Assembly: GCA_905250885.1 (NCBI GenBank)
Contig: CAJNOQ010000177.1
Span: forward strand, 1 to 64,000
Length of the DNA stretch: 64,000 nucleotides
Source: Didymodactylos carnosus
Lineage: Eukaryota; Rotifera; Eurotatoria; Philodinida; Philodinidae
Direction: 5' to 3'
Both the position numbers and the translations under genes were made by a program. The notes beneath the pieces are model-generated. The model did not search any database. It worked only from the letters and a program-made list of their open reading frames with translations, and was not told the origin of the DNA. This document shows positions 11,117-22,661 of the stretch, piece after piece (the stretch's first letter is position 1; each line of letters opens with the position of its first letter).

Positions 11117-12925
11117 GTCAGGTTTTCATTATTTTTTTTTTCTTTTATCAAGATCTGTAACTTATTGATATTTTCCGAAAACAACACATTCTTTTTTATT
11201 TTTGCATACTCTGACGCAATACTCATTCTTAAAAAGAGACAATGAGTTGTTTTTTTTATTTAACAAACTATTTATGTTTTCTTTTTGCCTCATAATGTTT
11301 GTACATAAACTAATCAATAGTTAGTATGGGGATCTTACGTCATTTTTTTTTCTCATGTACACTTTAAGGAATCTCTTTTTTCCTGAAAAAAATTTTTTTT
11401 TTTCGTTTTTTTTATTTCAATTTTTGTGTGAATGTGACTTTGTAACTATGATACCACACTGATAATAGAAGACTTACTACACAATTTTTTTCGATCCTTG
11501 TCATTCCAGTGCATTTATGTATAATCGGAGTACAGTAAAGAGCTTAAAATGAGAAAGATCTGAAATCAAACAAAGTCATTATTGAATGTTTTTAATTTTC
11601 TGTGCATCCACTTTGTCGAATAAATGATAAATGCTTTGACTTTTTATTTAGAAAATTTAGAAAAAATTCTAACATCATAGTTTAGTTTTTAGAAAAATGA
11701 CGCATCAAAGTTTACCAAATATAAACCGATCATTCGAACAAATATTAGAACAAAATTCTTTTGTTCTTTATCCTATTTTTATTCACGCTAAAAAATTTTA
11801 TCAATTACGTCTAACAGTCGTAGTACTTACTATTACGCAATTATTTACTTTTATGATTTTATTTTTTATTATCGGTTTAAAAACGAGAATTGCTATCATG
11901 TATGCTACAGTGACTATCCTCTCTCGACTGTTTTTCTTTTCAAATATTTTTAAATGAACATGGCTTATGGAAAATGTTTGTTATTAGTATTTATCTCTCA
12001 TGTATATTTCTGCTAGCATGTGCTATTTTATCTTTAAATTTTTCTTTATCGTCATTAGTTAAGTGTTATAGAATCCCGTTTTTCTTTCATCTTTTTTTTT
12101 TGTGTGTATAGGCGAAAAAAAAATATAGACACTTTGTTGAATTGTTACTTTCTTTTGTCTTGTTAATTCAAAAAGCTTTCTCTCACTTTTTATACAATAT
12201 GTTGTTTGTTTGTGTGCATGTGTACCCTTGTGCTGCGTTTTTCTTTTTCTGTATTATTGTTCACAGACTGCTAATATATTTTCATTCAGTGTCTCTATAT
12301 TGACGGTATTTACACTATATCAACTCCCTAATGTTTTTCTTATCAGAAAAAAACAAACAATTTATACATGTATTTTTCTTAAAAAGAAATAAAATTTCAA
12401 ATTAAAAATAATTGCTACTTACACTTAAAAACAAAAAAAGAGAAAGAAAATCGCATTAATACTGTGTTATTTATTAGTGGCATAAAAAGACATCTGTAAG
12501 ACAAAGAATATAGAATTCATTTTCAGTTCAAGTTACTGATACAATAGTACAGTGGACTGAGAGATAACTCTGTAAAATATTTCAGAAATTTTTGTGGAAG
12601 AATACTAGTACTTGTTTTAATCCATTTTCTTGATTTTAATTTTCAAGATGAGTAATTGTTAAGTGGCAAGAAAAAAACGTGTTTATACATGTTCAAAAGT
12701 ATTAGTGTTCGTCAGTCTTTACTCAGTCTTGTTCAGTCTATAAGTTGTCATCATTCTTTCAAATTTATATGAAAACTTGACATTAGAAATGAGTTTTTAG
12801 ACAACAGTTGATAGTTCAGTCTCAAAATTTTTAACAAAGCAGCATTCTAAAAGAGTTTATACTTGTAAGAGAGATCCATAATAACAATGCAATTGTTAGA
12901 AAAAATTTCACATACAAAAAGACAT
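11117..12925. other. 3' UTR of epsin and AT-rich intergenic sequence
   Basis: AATAAA at 11619-11624 fits the epsin transcript end. Past it, an ATG frame at 11697-11957 would encode 86 hydrophobic residues with two possible membrane spans, but its composition is what AT-rich DNA gives by chance and I do not call it a gene. Nothing else is recognised. Confidence 0.45.
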
Positions 12926-13182
12926 CCATGAAATAATTTGAAGCGGCTAACGATCTTTAGAATACGTTACATATGAAAATCAAATTTTTTTATATTTAAC
13001 ACGTTTAAATGGGTTAAATTTCCAAAGTTAACGCGATCGAACATGATTTTGAAAAAGAAACGATGAAAACTGCACATTTTTAACTTCTGAATTTAACGCG
13101 TTAGAGCAGTGGATTAACTCCTTAAATGTTTCATATTTAACATGTTCTAACGATCATTAGCCGTTTTAAATTATTTCATGGG
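12926..13182. repeat. Inverted-repeat element (MITE-like) just upstream of the metallophosphatase gene
   Basis: The left end CCATGAAATAATTTGAAGCG continues to CGGCTAACGATC; the right end, reverse-complemented, reads CCATGAAATAATTTAAAACG and continues to CGGCTAATGATC. The arms are about 40-45 bp and the whole is 257 bp with no coding frame. It ends 57 bases before the ATG at 13240, so it lies in or near the promoter or leader of that gene. No clear target duplication is visible. Confidence 0.6.
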
Positions 13183-13239
13183 GTAACATGATATTTTTTA
13201 TTTTTATCTCCCTCAAAGTAGGACAAATTTTTTTTTTAG

Positions 13240-14631
13240 ATGTCAGCACCCACCGAATCTTTATTTCATTCAACAGATAGTAGCAATTCAACGGTGACAG
13301 TTGATATTCCTTTGAAAGAAATGTTTGCTGCACCTGATGTTGACCTTAGTATACCGAGTAAATACGAATATTATACACAGAACAGTAACAGTCCAAAACC
13401 GTTGATATCATTCGGTATTATATCAGATATTCAATATGCTGGTAGTGTAATCTTAAAATTTATTTTTCTATTCTCATTCGAATTTAACTGTTTAAAAATG
13501 ATTATTTTTTCTCTCTGTTTTTTTTATAGATAATGACGATTGTTGGAATCATCTAAAAACTTATTTGAGACGTTATCGAAATGCCTTAAACTTATTAAAT
13601 GAAGCATGTTCAAAATGGAAAATAATTCATCATGAAACACCATTACTATTTATTTTACAATTAGGTGATATTATTGATGGTATATCTTTTAAAAATGGAA
13701 AATCTGATCAAGATTTAAAAACAATTTTAGAACCGTTTAATCAATTGAAATCAGAGATTCATTGTCAAATTTATCATCATTGGGGTAATCATGACTTTTA
13801 TAATTTTAAACGAGAAATACTACATTCATTACCATTATGTTCATTTGATACAAAACAAATTTATCCTGCACATTATGGAACATTTGAAGTATGTAAACAT
13901 TTACGTATTATATCGCTTGATACATATGAAACAAGTGGATTAGGTGTGGATAAAACAAGTACCGTTTATCAACAAGCAGTTGATATGTTAAAAAAACATA
14001 ATAGTAATGATAATTTGAATGAACCAGGTAATTTAAGAGGACATCAAAAACGATTTGTGTTATTTAATGGTGGTGTAAGTGATAAACAATTAGAATGGTT
14101 AAATAGACAATTAGCTGAAGCAGTGGAAAATAATGAAAAAATTATTATTACGGGTGAGAATCAGCGTAACAAAGTCTACTAGAATAATTTGTCTTTTTTA
14201 ACTCTTGAGGAATCAGTTAAACGAAAATGCCATTTTCGAGAATAATGTACAACTATGAATAAACTTCATAGGGAAGAAAACATAAATTTTATTATTTTTT
14301 TCAACAATTTTATTTAGGTCATAATCCAATTCATCCAAGTGCTTGTAATAACATGTGTTTGTTGTGGAATTATAAAGAAGTTCTAGATATATTATGGCAA
14401 TACGATTGTGTTATTGCTGTTATATGTGGTCATGATCATGATGGCGGCTATTTTCGTGATCGAAAAAATATTCATCATTTAACATTTTCGGCGATTGTCG
14501 AAACGAATCCAAATACGAACGCTTTTGCTACTGTTCATGTATATCCAGACTGTTTATTAATTCAAGGTGTCGGTCGGATTAGTACATATCAAATTGATTG
14601 TCAGTTAGGCAATATTATGACATCATCCTGA
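13240..14631 (+). CDS. ADPRM: Mn-dependent ADP-ribose/CDP-alcohol diphosphatase-like metallophosphatase
   Basis: Three exons (13240-13441, 13530-14153, 14318-14631), both introns in phase 1, give 379 residues. It is a calcineurin-like phosphoesterase. The metal-binding motifs are in order: SFGIISDIQYAD (motif I, with Q where many relatives have H, as in the ADPRM family), QLGDIIDG (GD motif), HHWGNHDFYN (GNHD motif), the exon join giving GHNPIHPS, and ICGHDHDGGYF (GHxH motif). Known members hydrolyse ADP-ribose, CDP-choline and related compounds to a nucleoside monophosphate plus a phosphorylated product, usually in the cytosol. There is no signal peptide. The start is the first ATG of the frame and sits directly after a run of ten T and AG, which may be a splice acceptor (see findings). 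AATAAA lies at 14815-14820. Exact substrate is inferred from the family. Confidence 0.88.
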
Positions 14632-14918
14632 GATTTTTTGATTTTTATTTATTAATCTGTGTGATTATCTACTAGACTTTTTAGTTTTGTTTTTGTGCAC
14701 GATATATTGAAATTATTCATATATATTTTGCAATTCTAAGTGCGGCCCGTTTCCGCGTAGATCTGAGTGAACAACGATGTAATAGCGATACCATACAATG
14801 GCAGAATTGTTCTTAATAAAATACCTTCTGCATTTACGATGTTATTTTTTAGTTGTTTCTCTCAAACTAACACTTTACTCTTTATTATAGATTTTGTAGA
14901 GAGAAAGAAAGAAAAACA

Positions 14919-15378
14919 ATGAGATTATATAATCGAGCGGTGCTTATACATCGGCGAATTATTTATCAGCCTTGGAAAGATCGTAAGTTTTATTTATTTT
15001 TTAAAAATTTTGAATAATGTTTGATTTCATTTTTTTTTTTCTAGAGGGTATTTCAATGTTAAAATATGCCACTGAGCATATTCCACATATTGTATTTGGA
15101 GTACCGTTAGCAGTTTTTTGTATGATAGACTGTCAAAATCCTTTTACTTATTAGTTTAAAAAATCCCTCATTATTCTTATAGGTATGGCTGTATATGGCT
15201 TCAAAAGTGTTTACAAAGCGAATAAATATCAATATAATGTATATAAACGACGTTGTATGGGTATGTCTATAACATCTTTAATATTTCTTTTATTATTTAG
15301 TGTTTTGTCTTTTTCTCATATTCATTAGTTCGTCGACCAGAGGATGTACCACTAGAATATCGTCCGTTTTGCAGTTAA
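14919..15378 (+). CDS. Unrecognised 88-residue single-pass membrane protein
   Basis: Four exons (14919-14982, 15045-15119, 15183-15260, 15329-15378), with all three introns in phase 1 and good GT-AG ends, give 88 residues. The N-terminal part is basic (MRLYNRAVLIHRRIIYQPWK). One hydrophobic stretch, IVFGVPLAVFCMAVYGF, spans about residues 36-53. A basic and tyrosine-rich tail follows (YKANKYQYNVYKRRCMVRRP), ending in EYRPFCS. The clean splice pattern and four phase-consistent exons argue that it is real. Its size, single span and charged tail recall small accessory subunits of mitochondrial respiratory complexes, but that is only a resemblance in layout and I cannot name the family. It starts 287 bases after the stop of the metallophosphatase gene on the same strand. 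AATAAA lies at 15494-15499. Confidence 0.72.
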
Positions 15379-15920
15379 AAAATTCCCATCTTATTATTGT
15401 CTAGATTTGAAATTTAGTTAGAAAATTCATAAACTAAACACATATATATTTCTAATTTGCAAATGTTCTTTTTTGCGACGATTTTCCTTTTAAAATAAAA
15501 ATGTTTATAGACACTACTGAATCCTTTAAATAATTGCATTATTTTATTTTAATCGATTGGTAGATCTAATTTTGAGCTGAAAAATGCTGATGATTATTGG
15601 ACACAACCAGTCGGTTCTAGTATGATAGTTGTGAGGATATACTTATCCTAGCACTACAGTCGGTCACTTTTTTATAACTTCTCATACTAGAATTATAATA
15701 TCTTGTTTCTGCTTTTAGTACTACTAAAGTGCTATTTGATTACCAAATATTTTTTTATAATTCGTTTTATACTCTATTTAAAAGAAAAATATAATTAAAA
15801 CTACCAATAATTATGTATAAATATTGCATAATGTAAAAGTATTGTCGGTCTTTTCATTTTCATTTGATAATATGATACTAATGTCATCAGATATTTCTAT
15901 TTTTATCAGAGTACACAAGG
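15379..15920. other. Convergent intergenic region
   Basis: This lies between the 3' ends of the 88-residue gene (plus) and the TMEM272-like gene (minus). AATAAA at 15494-15499 serves the plus-strand transcript. Two near-copies of an octamer around 15615-15690 (TAGTATGA and rc) form a weak hairpin. No coding sequence is seen. Confidence 0.45.
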
Positions 15921-18125
15921 TTACTTTCGTGAAGTGCTTACACTGACTGCTGCTCCACTACCAACAGCGATACAAAGCTGGACGATTCCTCCAATAATCC
16001 CAAGGATAATTGCTGCTAACGCAGTCCAATAGACGATTGGATCACAATAACTGTATTGTAATTTATCATGAAATTGAGGCTTGCTTAACATTGTTTGTAT
16101 CCAAATGAATGTTCCATAGATCCACCAGCCTAAAATCAATGTACCAACGACGATTGCCAAGATTGAGGCGATCACGGCTGCAGCTCCTGTCCCAAAACTA
16201 AAGGATGTTAACTTTTTCAACACTAGAAAAAGAAAATGAAAATTTTGATACGTGTGTGGTAAACCTTAACTAACGAGGGACCTTTTTCAACTGTTTAATC
16301 GCTTTCTGGTCGAAACCTAGTGGGTTATAGGTTATCGACCACGCTGATTCCGAATATCCATATGAGACGGCCTACTAGGCCTTCCTAGAGCGGCTTTCTG
16401 GAAAATCAGTTTTCCAGAAACCTCGAAAAGTCCATAAAACTTTCTCTTAATAAATCACGTTGTAGCCCACGAAATTCTGATCAAAATGAGACATCTCCCA
16501 CCTCTACACGATCTTTCTTTGCAAAGTTATACAATTTACAAGAAAAGCCCTAAATTAATTTCTTATTTCTGTAGCTTTGAGCTGACAATGAACATTTAGG
16601 ACTTTTCTTGTAAATTATATAACTTTGCAAAAAAAGGTCATGTATAGGTGAGAGATGTCTGTCTCATTTTGATCAAAATTTCGTGGACTACAATCATGAT
16701 CTATTAAGAGAAAGTTTTATGAGTTTTTTGAGGTTTTGTGGAAAACCGCTCTAGGAAGGCCTAGCAGCCCGTCTCATATGATATTCGGAATCAGCGTGGT
16801 CGATAACCTATAACCCACTAGGTTTCGACCAGAAAGCAATTGGGCAGTTGGAAAAGGTCCCTCATAAGATGTATCTAGTATGACAATTCTTTTAACATAA
16901 CATTAGAGACGAGAGCGGAAGAAACTGGCACAGTCGGGTCTAAGCATGGTAATGAGATAGCAGTCGCAATTTTGTGCGTTATCAGTTTTTTTCTTCAACA
17001 AAGTTTATATAAAACATCTATATAGTGCTAGTTAATCATATTATTATTATCTTTATTAGAAAAAAATTTATTCCATAGTACCATTTAATGTCGTACAATC
17101 AAACTTTAGCCTACCATCCCGCAAACAACAACCCATGAGAGTCTGTTTCTCGAGAGTTTTCAACTTTAGCAAACACTTTTTTGCTAATTGTTCATTGTTA
17201 AGCTGGCATTTGTTTGTTCAAATGAAAATTAATCGCCAGTACCGATTAGTTCCGATCAAGAACTTATCAGAATATACACGAATCGAAACCTGTTTTGGTC
17301 ATAGCCGATACCTATTTAGCCTGGTAACGATTGGAATCTGTATCGATTCGGAAACTGTGCGTTCTCATTCGGGACTATTATAAGTCTAACCGTTTATGAG
17401 AGGTATATAACCTGACCTTTTAGTAATGAATCAACCGTATGACGAAAAATTTAAAAAATTGCCAGCAAATCAGTGGTTCTTATATACGATGTATCTCAGC
17501 AAAACAAAAAGAAGCATCCTGTGCAGTCGTGTAAACGTGACTCCTGAAAGATTCTGTTGAGAGTCCTGCTGGAAAGGGAGACCCATAGGTATCCATCAGA
17601 AGTTTTTCGTTTTTGTACTATTTCTGCCTGAGGGATTTTCGGTCGGAAAATCGACTTGCAATTATCGGCATATCTGCTGAATTTATCAGCCTCAAAAAAA
17701 CATGATCGTTTAAGTATTTCAAATCTTTCACTCTCCGTCTTCCGACATTACACTAGATTTCCCATCGCTTTAGTATACTTTAACTCACATGCTAAATATG
17801 TTGCTCCAGCGAAGGCATATAGAAACAAATTGAGAAGAATAGCGGCACCAAATATGGTCAACCATAGTGGTATAATTCGATTTGCAAGACAATGATCTTT
17901 GTGTATGACACCAACGACAATGAATGCAATTGGAAATATAATAAGAATAATAATACCCACCACACTTATGCCTTTGATTGTGTCAATCCAACTACCTTTT
18001 ACTTCAGGTACGAATGACTCTTGAAAATCTGTTTGATTAAACGACTGATTCACATTCAGAATAGCTGAATTTTCTAAATCGCGTGAATATGTTTGATACT
18101 GTGATTTTTTTGGTGAATTGAACAT
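15921..18125 (-). CDS. TMEM272-like four-pass membrane protein
   Basis: Two minus-strand exons (18125-17789 and 16222-15921) are joined across a 1566-bp intron with donor GTGAGT and acceptor TTTTTCTAG, phase 1, giving 212 residues. The N-terminal 45 residues are polar. Four membrane spans follow: about 51-74 (GISVVGIIILIIFPIAFIVV), 84-110 (IIPLWLTIFGAAILLNLF), 126-148 (AVIASILAIVVGTLILGWW) and 168-190. Features shared with the TMEM272-like family, as I recall it, are the loop HKDHCLANRIIPLWLTIFGA between spans 1 and 2 and YSYCDPIVYWTAL before the last span. The function of the family is poorly known. The reading frame also runs on past the donor at 17788 to a stop at 17748, but splicing there is favoured because it keeps phase into the second half of the fold. 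The intron holds a large foldback. Confidence 0.75.
16275..16863. repeat. 589-bp foldback element in the intron of the TMEM272-like gene
   Basis: The left arm (16275-16555) and right arm (16594-16863) are near-perfect reverse complements over about 270 bases, separated by a 38-base loop. The ends read GAGGGACCTTTTTCAACTG and, reverse-complemented, GAGGGACCTTTTCCAACTG. Inner parts pair as well, for example CAAGAAAAGCCCTAAAT with ATTTAGGACTTTTCTTG. There is no coding frame. It is a long-armed MITE or foldback transposon; the target duplication is unclear, so I do not assign a superfamily. Confidence 0.8.
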
Positions 18126-21100
18126 ATTATTAAATGATTTAATAATTAATCAGTAGAAGAGAAACAAAAACCAATAATAATTACGAAATGGACATCAAAT
18201 AAGGACAATCAGAAGAGAAAAAAAAGAAAAGTATGTAGAAAGACACAATAAAGGCTTTAAATATAAGAAAGGATTCGGTCTACACGATAGCATAGGCTAT
18301 AAATGAATTATCGATAATTCGTGTCGACAAACGTATTGAATTATCGTCATAGAAACATTTATAGTTGTTCATGTTCATGATACGGCGCGTTTGTCGAGAT
18401 CGACTTCGGCAAGTTTTTTTAAGAAATGGTAATTATAACTGGAATGCTCAATATACGACCTATTGTAGTTCTCACTAGCATTGCTATGAACAGCATGTGA
18501 GAGTATTGCAATACACATATTCTAGCTTATTAATAGAGCGGAGAACATCAGGATTCATGATAAACAATTCATGAACACTAAACTTCTTGATTTATTGTAA
18601 AATGATTCATGGTATTATACTTATGCGGTTTTGCATGTCATTGTAGCTCTTTTCTTCTATGTGGATGAAGACATGAGAAAGCTTTTTTCCCATGCGATGA
18701 CTTTTCTGTCTCTCCCAAGAATCCGTTTTATAAATGCGAAATGTTCGTAGTACTAAACATTATTACAGAGGAACAGAAACAGTATATTCACTTTATTAAA
18801 CGTTTGTTAATTTACACAACACAACATGCTCTCATCTGCGTTTTATATTTCATTGATTAGTTTTTTTTCGAAATAGTGTTTTGCTTCTTTTGTTGAACTA
18901 AATCTCAACTGCCCGCCGTGACTGATCATAAGTTGTCACTGAACGAAATCAATAACAATGATCACAATGGCAATAACACTCCAGCATCTGACAGAGATCA
19001 TGTGTTTATCGTCATTTGCTTTGAGAAATACAATACAAACAAATATGGGGTTTCACACGGATATCCTGGAAATTTGGCCGAAAATATCACATACATCTGG
19101 GTTTGTTGAATAAATTCATTTTCATAAGAAGATTATCATCACTTATTTGAATTGTTTACTCTAGTAATAAACGTTGTAATATTAGAATAGTTTACTCATA
19201 AAACTACTTAAATTTTCATTTAAAGTCACATATTTCTAACTCCAAAAAATAAATCTAAATCACTACCTAAAATAGCAATTGTTCAAGTACACTGAACATC
19301 TATTTTCTCCTTCTTTCTACCAATCCCTTTGTATTTGTATATATGCGTGTTTTTTATTATTATATTTCAAGTATAATTTAATAGTAAACAACAAAAAAAA
19401 GAAAATGATGAAGTAGAGAAGAACCAATTATGAATTGTAAACATGATAAGAAGAAAATGAAAGAATATACTTTCAAGGAATACAAGCAAATGAGGACATA
19501 AGATAACAAATAAAAAGAACATAGTCACCACTCTAAATTATTATTATTACCATATAAAATAATTTTCCCCAAACAACAAAAAGTAGTAGTCAAAAAAGAT
19601 GATATTATTTCTGTAATGAACCCCTGGCAAGAATATCTTATTTTAAGAGTGTTTAGCTGCTATATGGTTTTCTGATTTCATTTCCCTACATCAATGCAAT
19701 TCCAATCAACAAAAAATAGAAAAAAAAGTTCACACACCACACACACGCACACACGCACACACACACACACACAGTACAAGAAGAAGAAAATTGATGTAGC
19801 AACCCTTGTGTAACAATGCAAAAAATGGGAAAAAAGAGCTTAAATTTTGGCGTATCTTAATCCCTAAACAAGACGATACAAGTTTAAAATGAAAATGGGC
19901 GATTTATCCCTTTACCACGTTGCTATAGTACAAGCTAAGCTAACATGAACAACAAAAAACAAAAAGAGTATTTTCCGTATGCCTAAGTAATCGCCAAATA
20001 GACAAAAACAAATAAAAGGCAAGAAATAAGAATACATGATGAATTTTTTTTGCTTCCTCGTTTTTTTTCTTCGAAAATTGAAATATAATTTTAACAAAAC
20101 AAACAAAGTTCGATAATTTTTTATCAAAAACAGATGAAAGAAAGAATAATGTAGATAAAATCGATTATTTATGTTCTTTGGTATTGAACTAATGCCTCGC
20201 TATGTACATATAACAGTTCAAAATGTTGTTAAATTACAAAATCAATTATGTAATAAAATAATTGAACATTACAGTTGAATTTTTTTCGATAATCATAAAT
20301 AAATTAGCGGTACGTTCATTTCCTAAAACAAACAGAATAAATATGGTTATTAGAAGGCAGATAAATCGATAATGCGTACAAAATATTTATGACATGAAGC
20401 AAAGAATAAAAATTGAAGAAACAAGCATTAACAGTTTGAGATGATAGAATTTTGCAATCAATATTATTTTATTCATAAAAATAGATAAAATTACTAGTCA
20501 AAGTGTTTACTTTTGTTTTTGAACGCTCAATTAGATGTATACTTTGTTTGAATTATCGTGCAGTAAGAATATTCTCATTTTATGAAACAAAGTGTCAAGT
20601 GCGCAACATTACTAGTTTGTCATGCAGACAAAATTTGTTTCCCATCAATTTTTAGATCGACATTCATGCACAAATAAAGCTTAAACGCTTATGATTTTCC
20701 CCCCTATTGCTGATCTTTCAGCGAGCAATGTGTCGTACGAACGTGTGTTCTTCGAAAAAATACAAAAAAGCTCGATTATATAGATTTCTTTCGATTTTTG
20801 AATATCCATTTATTTTCTAATCAATCGAGTTTCAAAAATATATAGTGAGAAATAACTTCGTATATAATCCAAAAAGGTTTGACACAAGCTTCGCAGAAAA
20901 AACGACAATATTTTAAGCATAATAAGAGAAGATTATGAAATAAACCAAAGAAGCATATACATATAATAAAGTTTGATTTGACGAACGTTTCTGATGGTCA
21001 GGGTGAGATTCAACTTACAAGAAAATTATTTTATTTTCTTAAATTCAGTATTGCCCCATGCATCGCTAAATGAAAGACGTAAAGAATCAAATTTTTGTTT

Positions 21101-21300
21101 CTCTGTACTCTCTCGCTCTCTCTCTCGTTTAATTGAAATATGTCTAAATTTTTTGCCATGTAATCACTTTTGTGTGCTAAAAGATCGAACTTTGACTAAT
21201 TTCTGCCTGTAGTGGCCTTTGTATTTCATTATCTACATTGTTCTAGTAGATTTATCCTATTTTATGATGGCAGTTTTTCACTGGTGAATTTTTCTTGATC
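18126..21300. other. Intergenic region without a supported gene
   Basis: AT-rich. A short frame at 18918-19109 opens with GTG, not ATG, and has no family motif. A CA microsatellite lies at 19733-19773. No convincing splice-linked exons were found on either strand. Confidence 0.45.
19733..19773. repeat. CA dinucleotide microsatellite
   Basis: About 40 bases of CA repeat interrupted by a few G (ACACACGCACACACGCACAC and onward). Confidence 0.9.
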
Positions 21301-21309
21301 CTGATTGTT

Positions 21310-21752
21310 GAAAAATCCTAGTCATATCTCAAAGTTGTCTCTTTTACTAACACCAAATATCATATTCTTGATCAGCATGAAAAACAATATTGAATAAAGT
21401 GTCTTTTAAGCTCTTTTGAACAACTTTTTTCGCATCTGAAAAACTGCCATCAATCTCCTTTAAAATCAGTTTTATGTCAAAACCTGGAATTTTCAGAATA
21501 AGTTTCATTCAAATTTTCATTTCGTCAACTCAGATAAGCGTTAGAATCAAAAAAGTAAACCATAATTCGTAGCTTTTTGTTTTTGATCCAAAATTGATTG
21601 AGAGTAGTCAAACGCGATTTTTTCAATGTGAAAAAAAGTTGCTTAAAAGAAGTTAAAAGACACTTTAATCAATGCTGTTTTTCATGAATAATCAAGAATA
21701 TAATATTTGGTTTTAGTCAAAGAGACAACTTTGGGATACAACTAGGATTTTT
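21310..21752. repeat. Inverted repeat with arms of about 130 bases
   Basis: The left arm starts GAAAAATCCTAGTCATATCTC and runs to about 21446. The right arm ends at 21752 and reads, reverse-complemented, GAAAAATCCTAGTTGTATCC and onward. Shared inner motifs include AAAGTTGTCTCTTT, TATTCTTGAT, CATGAAAAACA and AAAGTGTCTTTTAA. A smaller nested pair, GATGGCAGTTTTTCA at 21267 and its complement at 21436-21450, overlaps the left arm. No coding frame. Likely a MITE that took a second insertion or rearranged. Confidence 0.65.
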
Positions 21753-21845
21753 CTTACGTTTTTTAGTTTATCAAACTTTTGAAAATATTCAGGATTTTTT
21801 TTTCTTTACATTTACCTTCATATTATGAAGAGTTCGTTGAGGTGT

Positions 21846-22091
21846 GGTATCGGATTTCATAGGAATCTGAGGACTGGTGACTATTCGTAACCTCAAAGAG
21901 GGATGGATTGTAGGTAATAAACCATGCCTTGTGAATCTTGTGATGATGTTTGTTTTCACAGAAACAAATAAAATTTAGTAAAAACAAACATCATCACAAG
22001 ATTCACAAGGCATAGTTTATTACTTACAATCCATTCCTCTTTAAGGTTACGAATAGTTGCCACTCGTGGGATTACTAGGATATCCGATACC
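21846..22091. repeat. Hairpin element with arms of about 110 bases
   Basis: The left end GGTATCGGAT and right end ATCCGATACC are reverse complements. Inner segments pair closely, for example CCTTGTGAATCTTGTGATG with CATCACAAGATTCACAAGG and AATCCATTCCTCTTT with AGAGGGATGGATT. The loop is around 21961-21977. It follows the previous inverted repeat by under 100 bases. No target duplication is obvious. Confidence 0.7.
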
Positions 22092-22661
22092 AAGATAGGA
22101 TATCTGATACAAAAAATCAAGTCCATCGTTTCATTGCACAGACAGTAGCTAGTCATAGACACTCATTTTAGTCAATTTAACCATAGATACTCTCTTAACC
22201 ATATGTCTGAAAGTGTAGCAGATAACTATGTGGTGAACTTTTTGCCTTTCAAGAGAGAAAGCAATAGTCTGTCAGTCATATGGTACAGGATGAGACAAGA
22301 AAATACTTTTTAAAAAAAACTTATAAAACAACTGGCTCTGATTTAGCCGGACAAACTCGTGCTTTACTCAATATCTTCAGTGGAGTATGAAAAAATTATG
22401 AATAACTTGTGTACGAGCTGCTGACGTAAACGATATTCTGCATTAAAAGTTTTGACTATCACGCATAAACAAAACAAATATATTCTGCGTAAGTTTTTCC
22501 ATCAGTATTTCTGAATATTATGCTAATAGGATGTTAGAATTAAATGAATTTTTATCTTATTGTCACTAAGATTACAACAAACATTTAATGAATTAAAGAT
22601 CTATTATCTCCTAAGAGCTATTCGTTAGACATTAACCATTAATTAGAGAACAATTCACTTA
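22092..22661. other. Downstream region of the intermediate filament gene
   Basis: No coding sequence seen. It should include the 3' UTR of the minus-strand filament gene. Confidence 0.4.

Noticed and set aside
11697-11957. 86-residue ATG frame with two hydrophobic stretches after epsin
   Set aside because: It lies just after the epsin polyadenylation signal, has no family motif or splice-linked exon, and its Phe/Ile/Leu-rich content is expected from AT-rich DNA.
18918-19109. 63-residue frame starting with a polar Asn-rich segment
   Set aside because: It begins with GTG and not ATG, no upstream acceptor or downstream exon in phase could be found, and there is no family motif.
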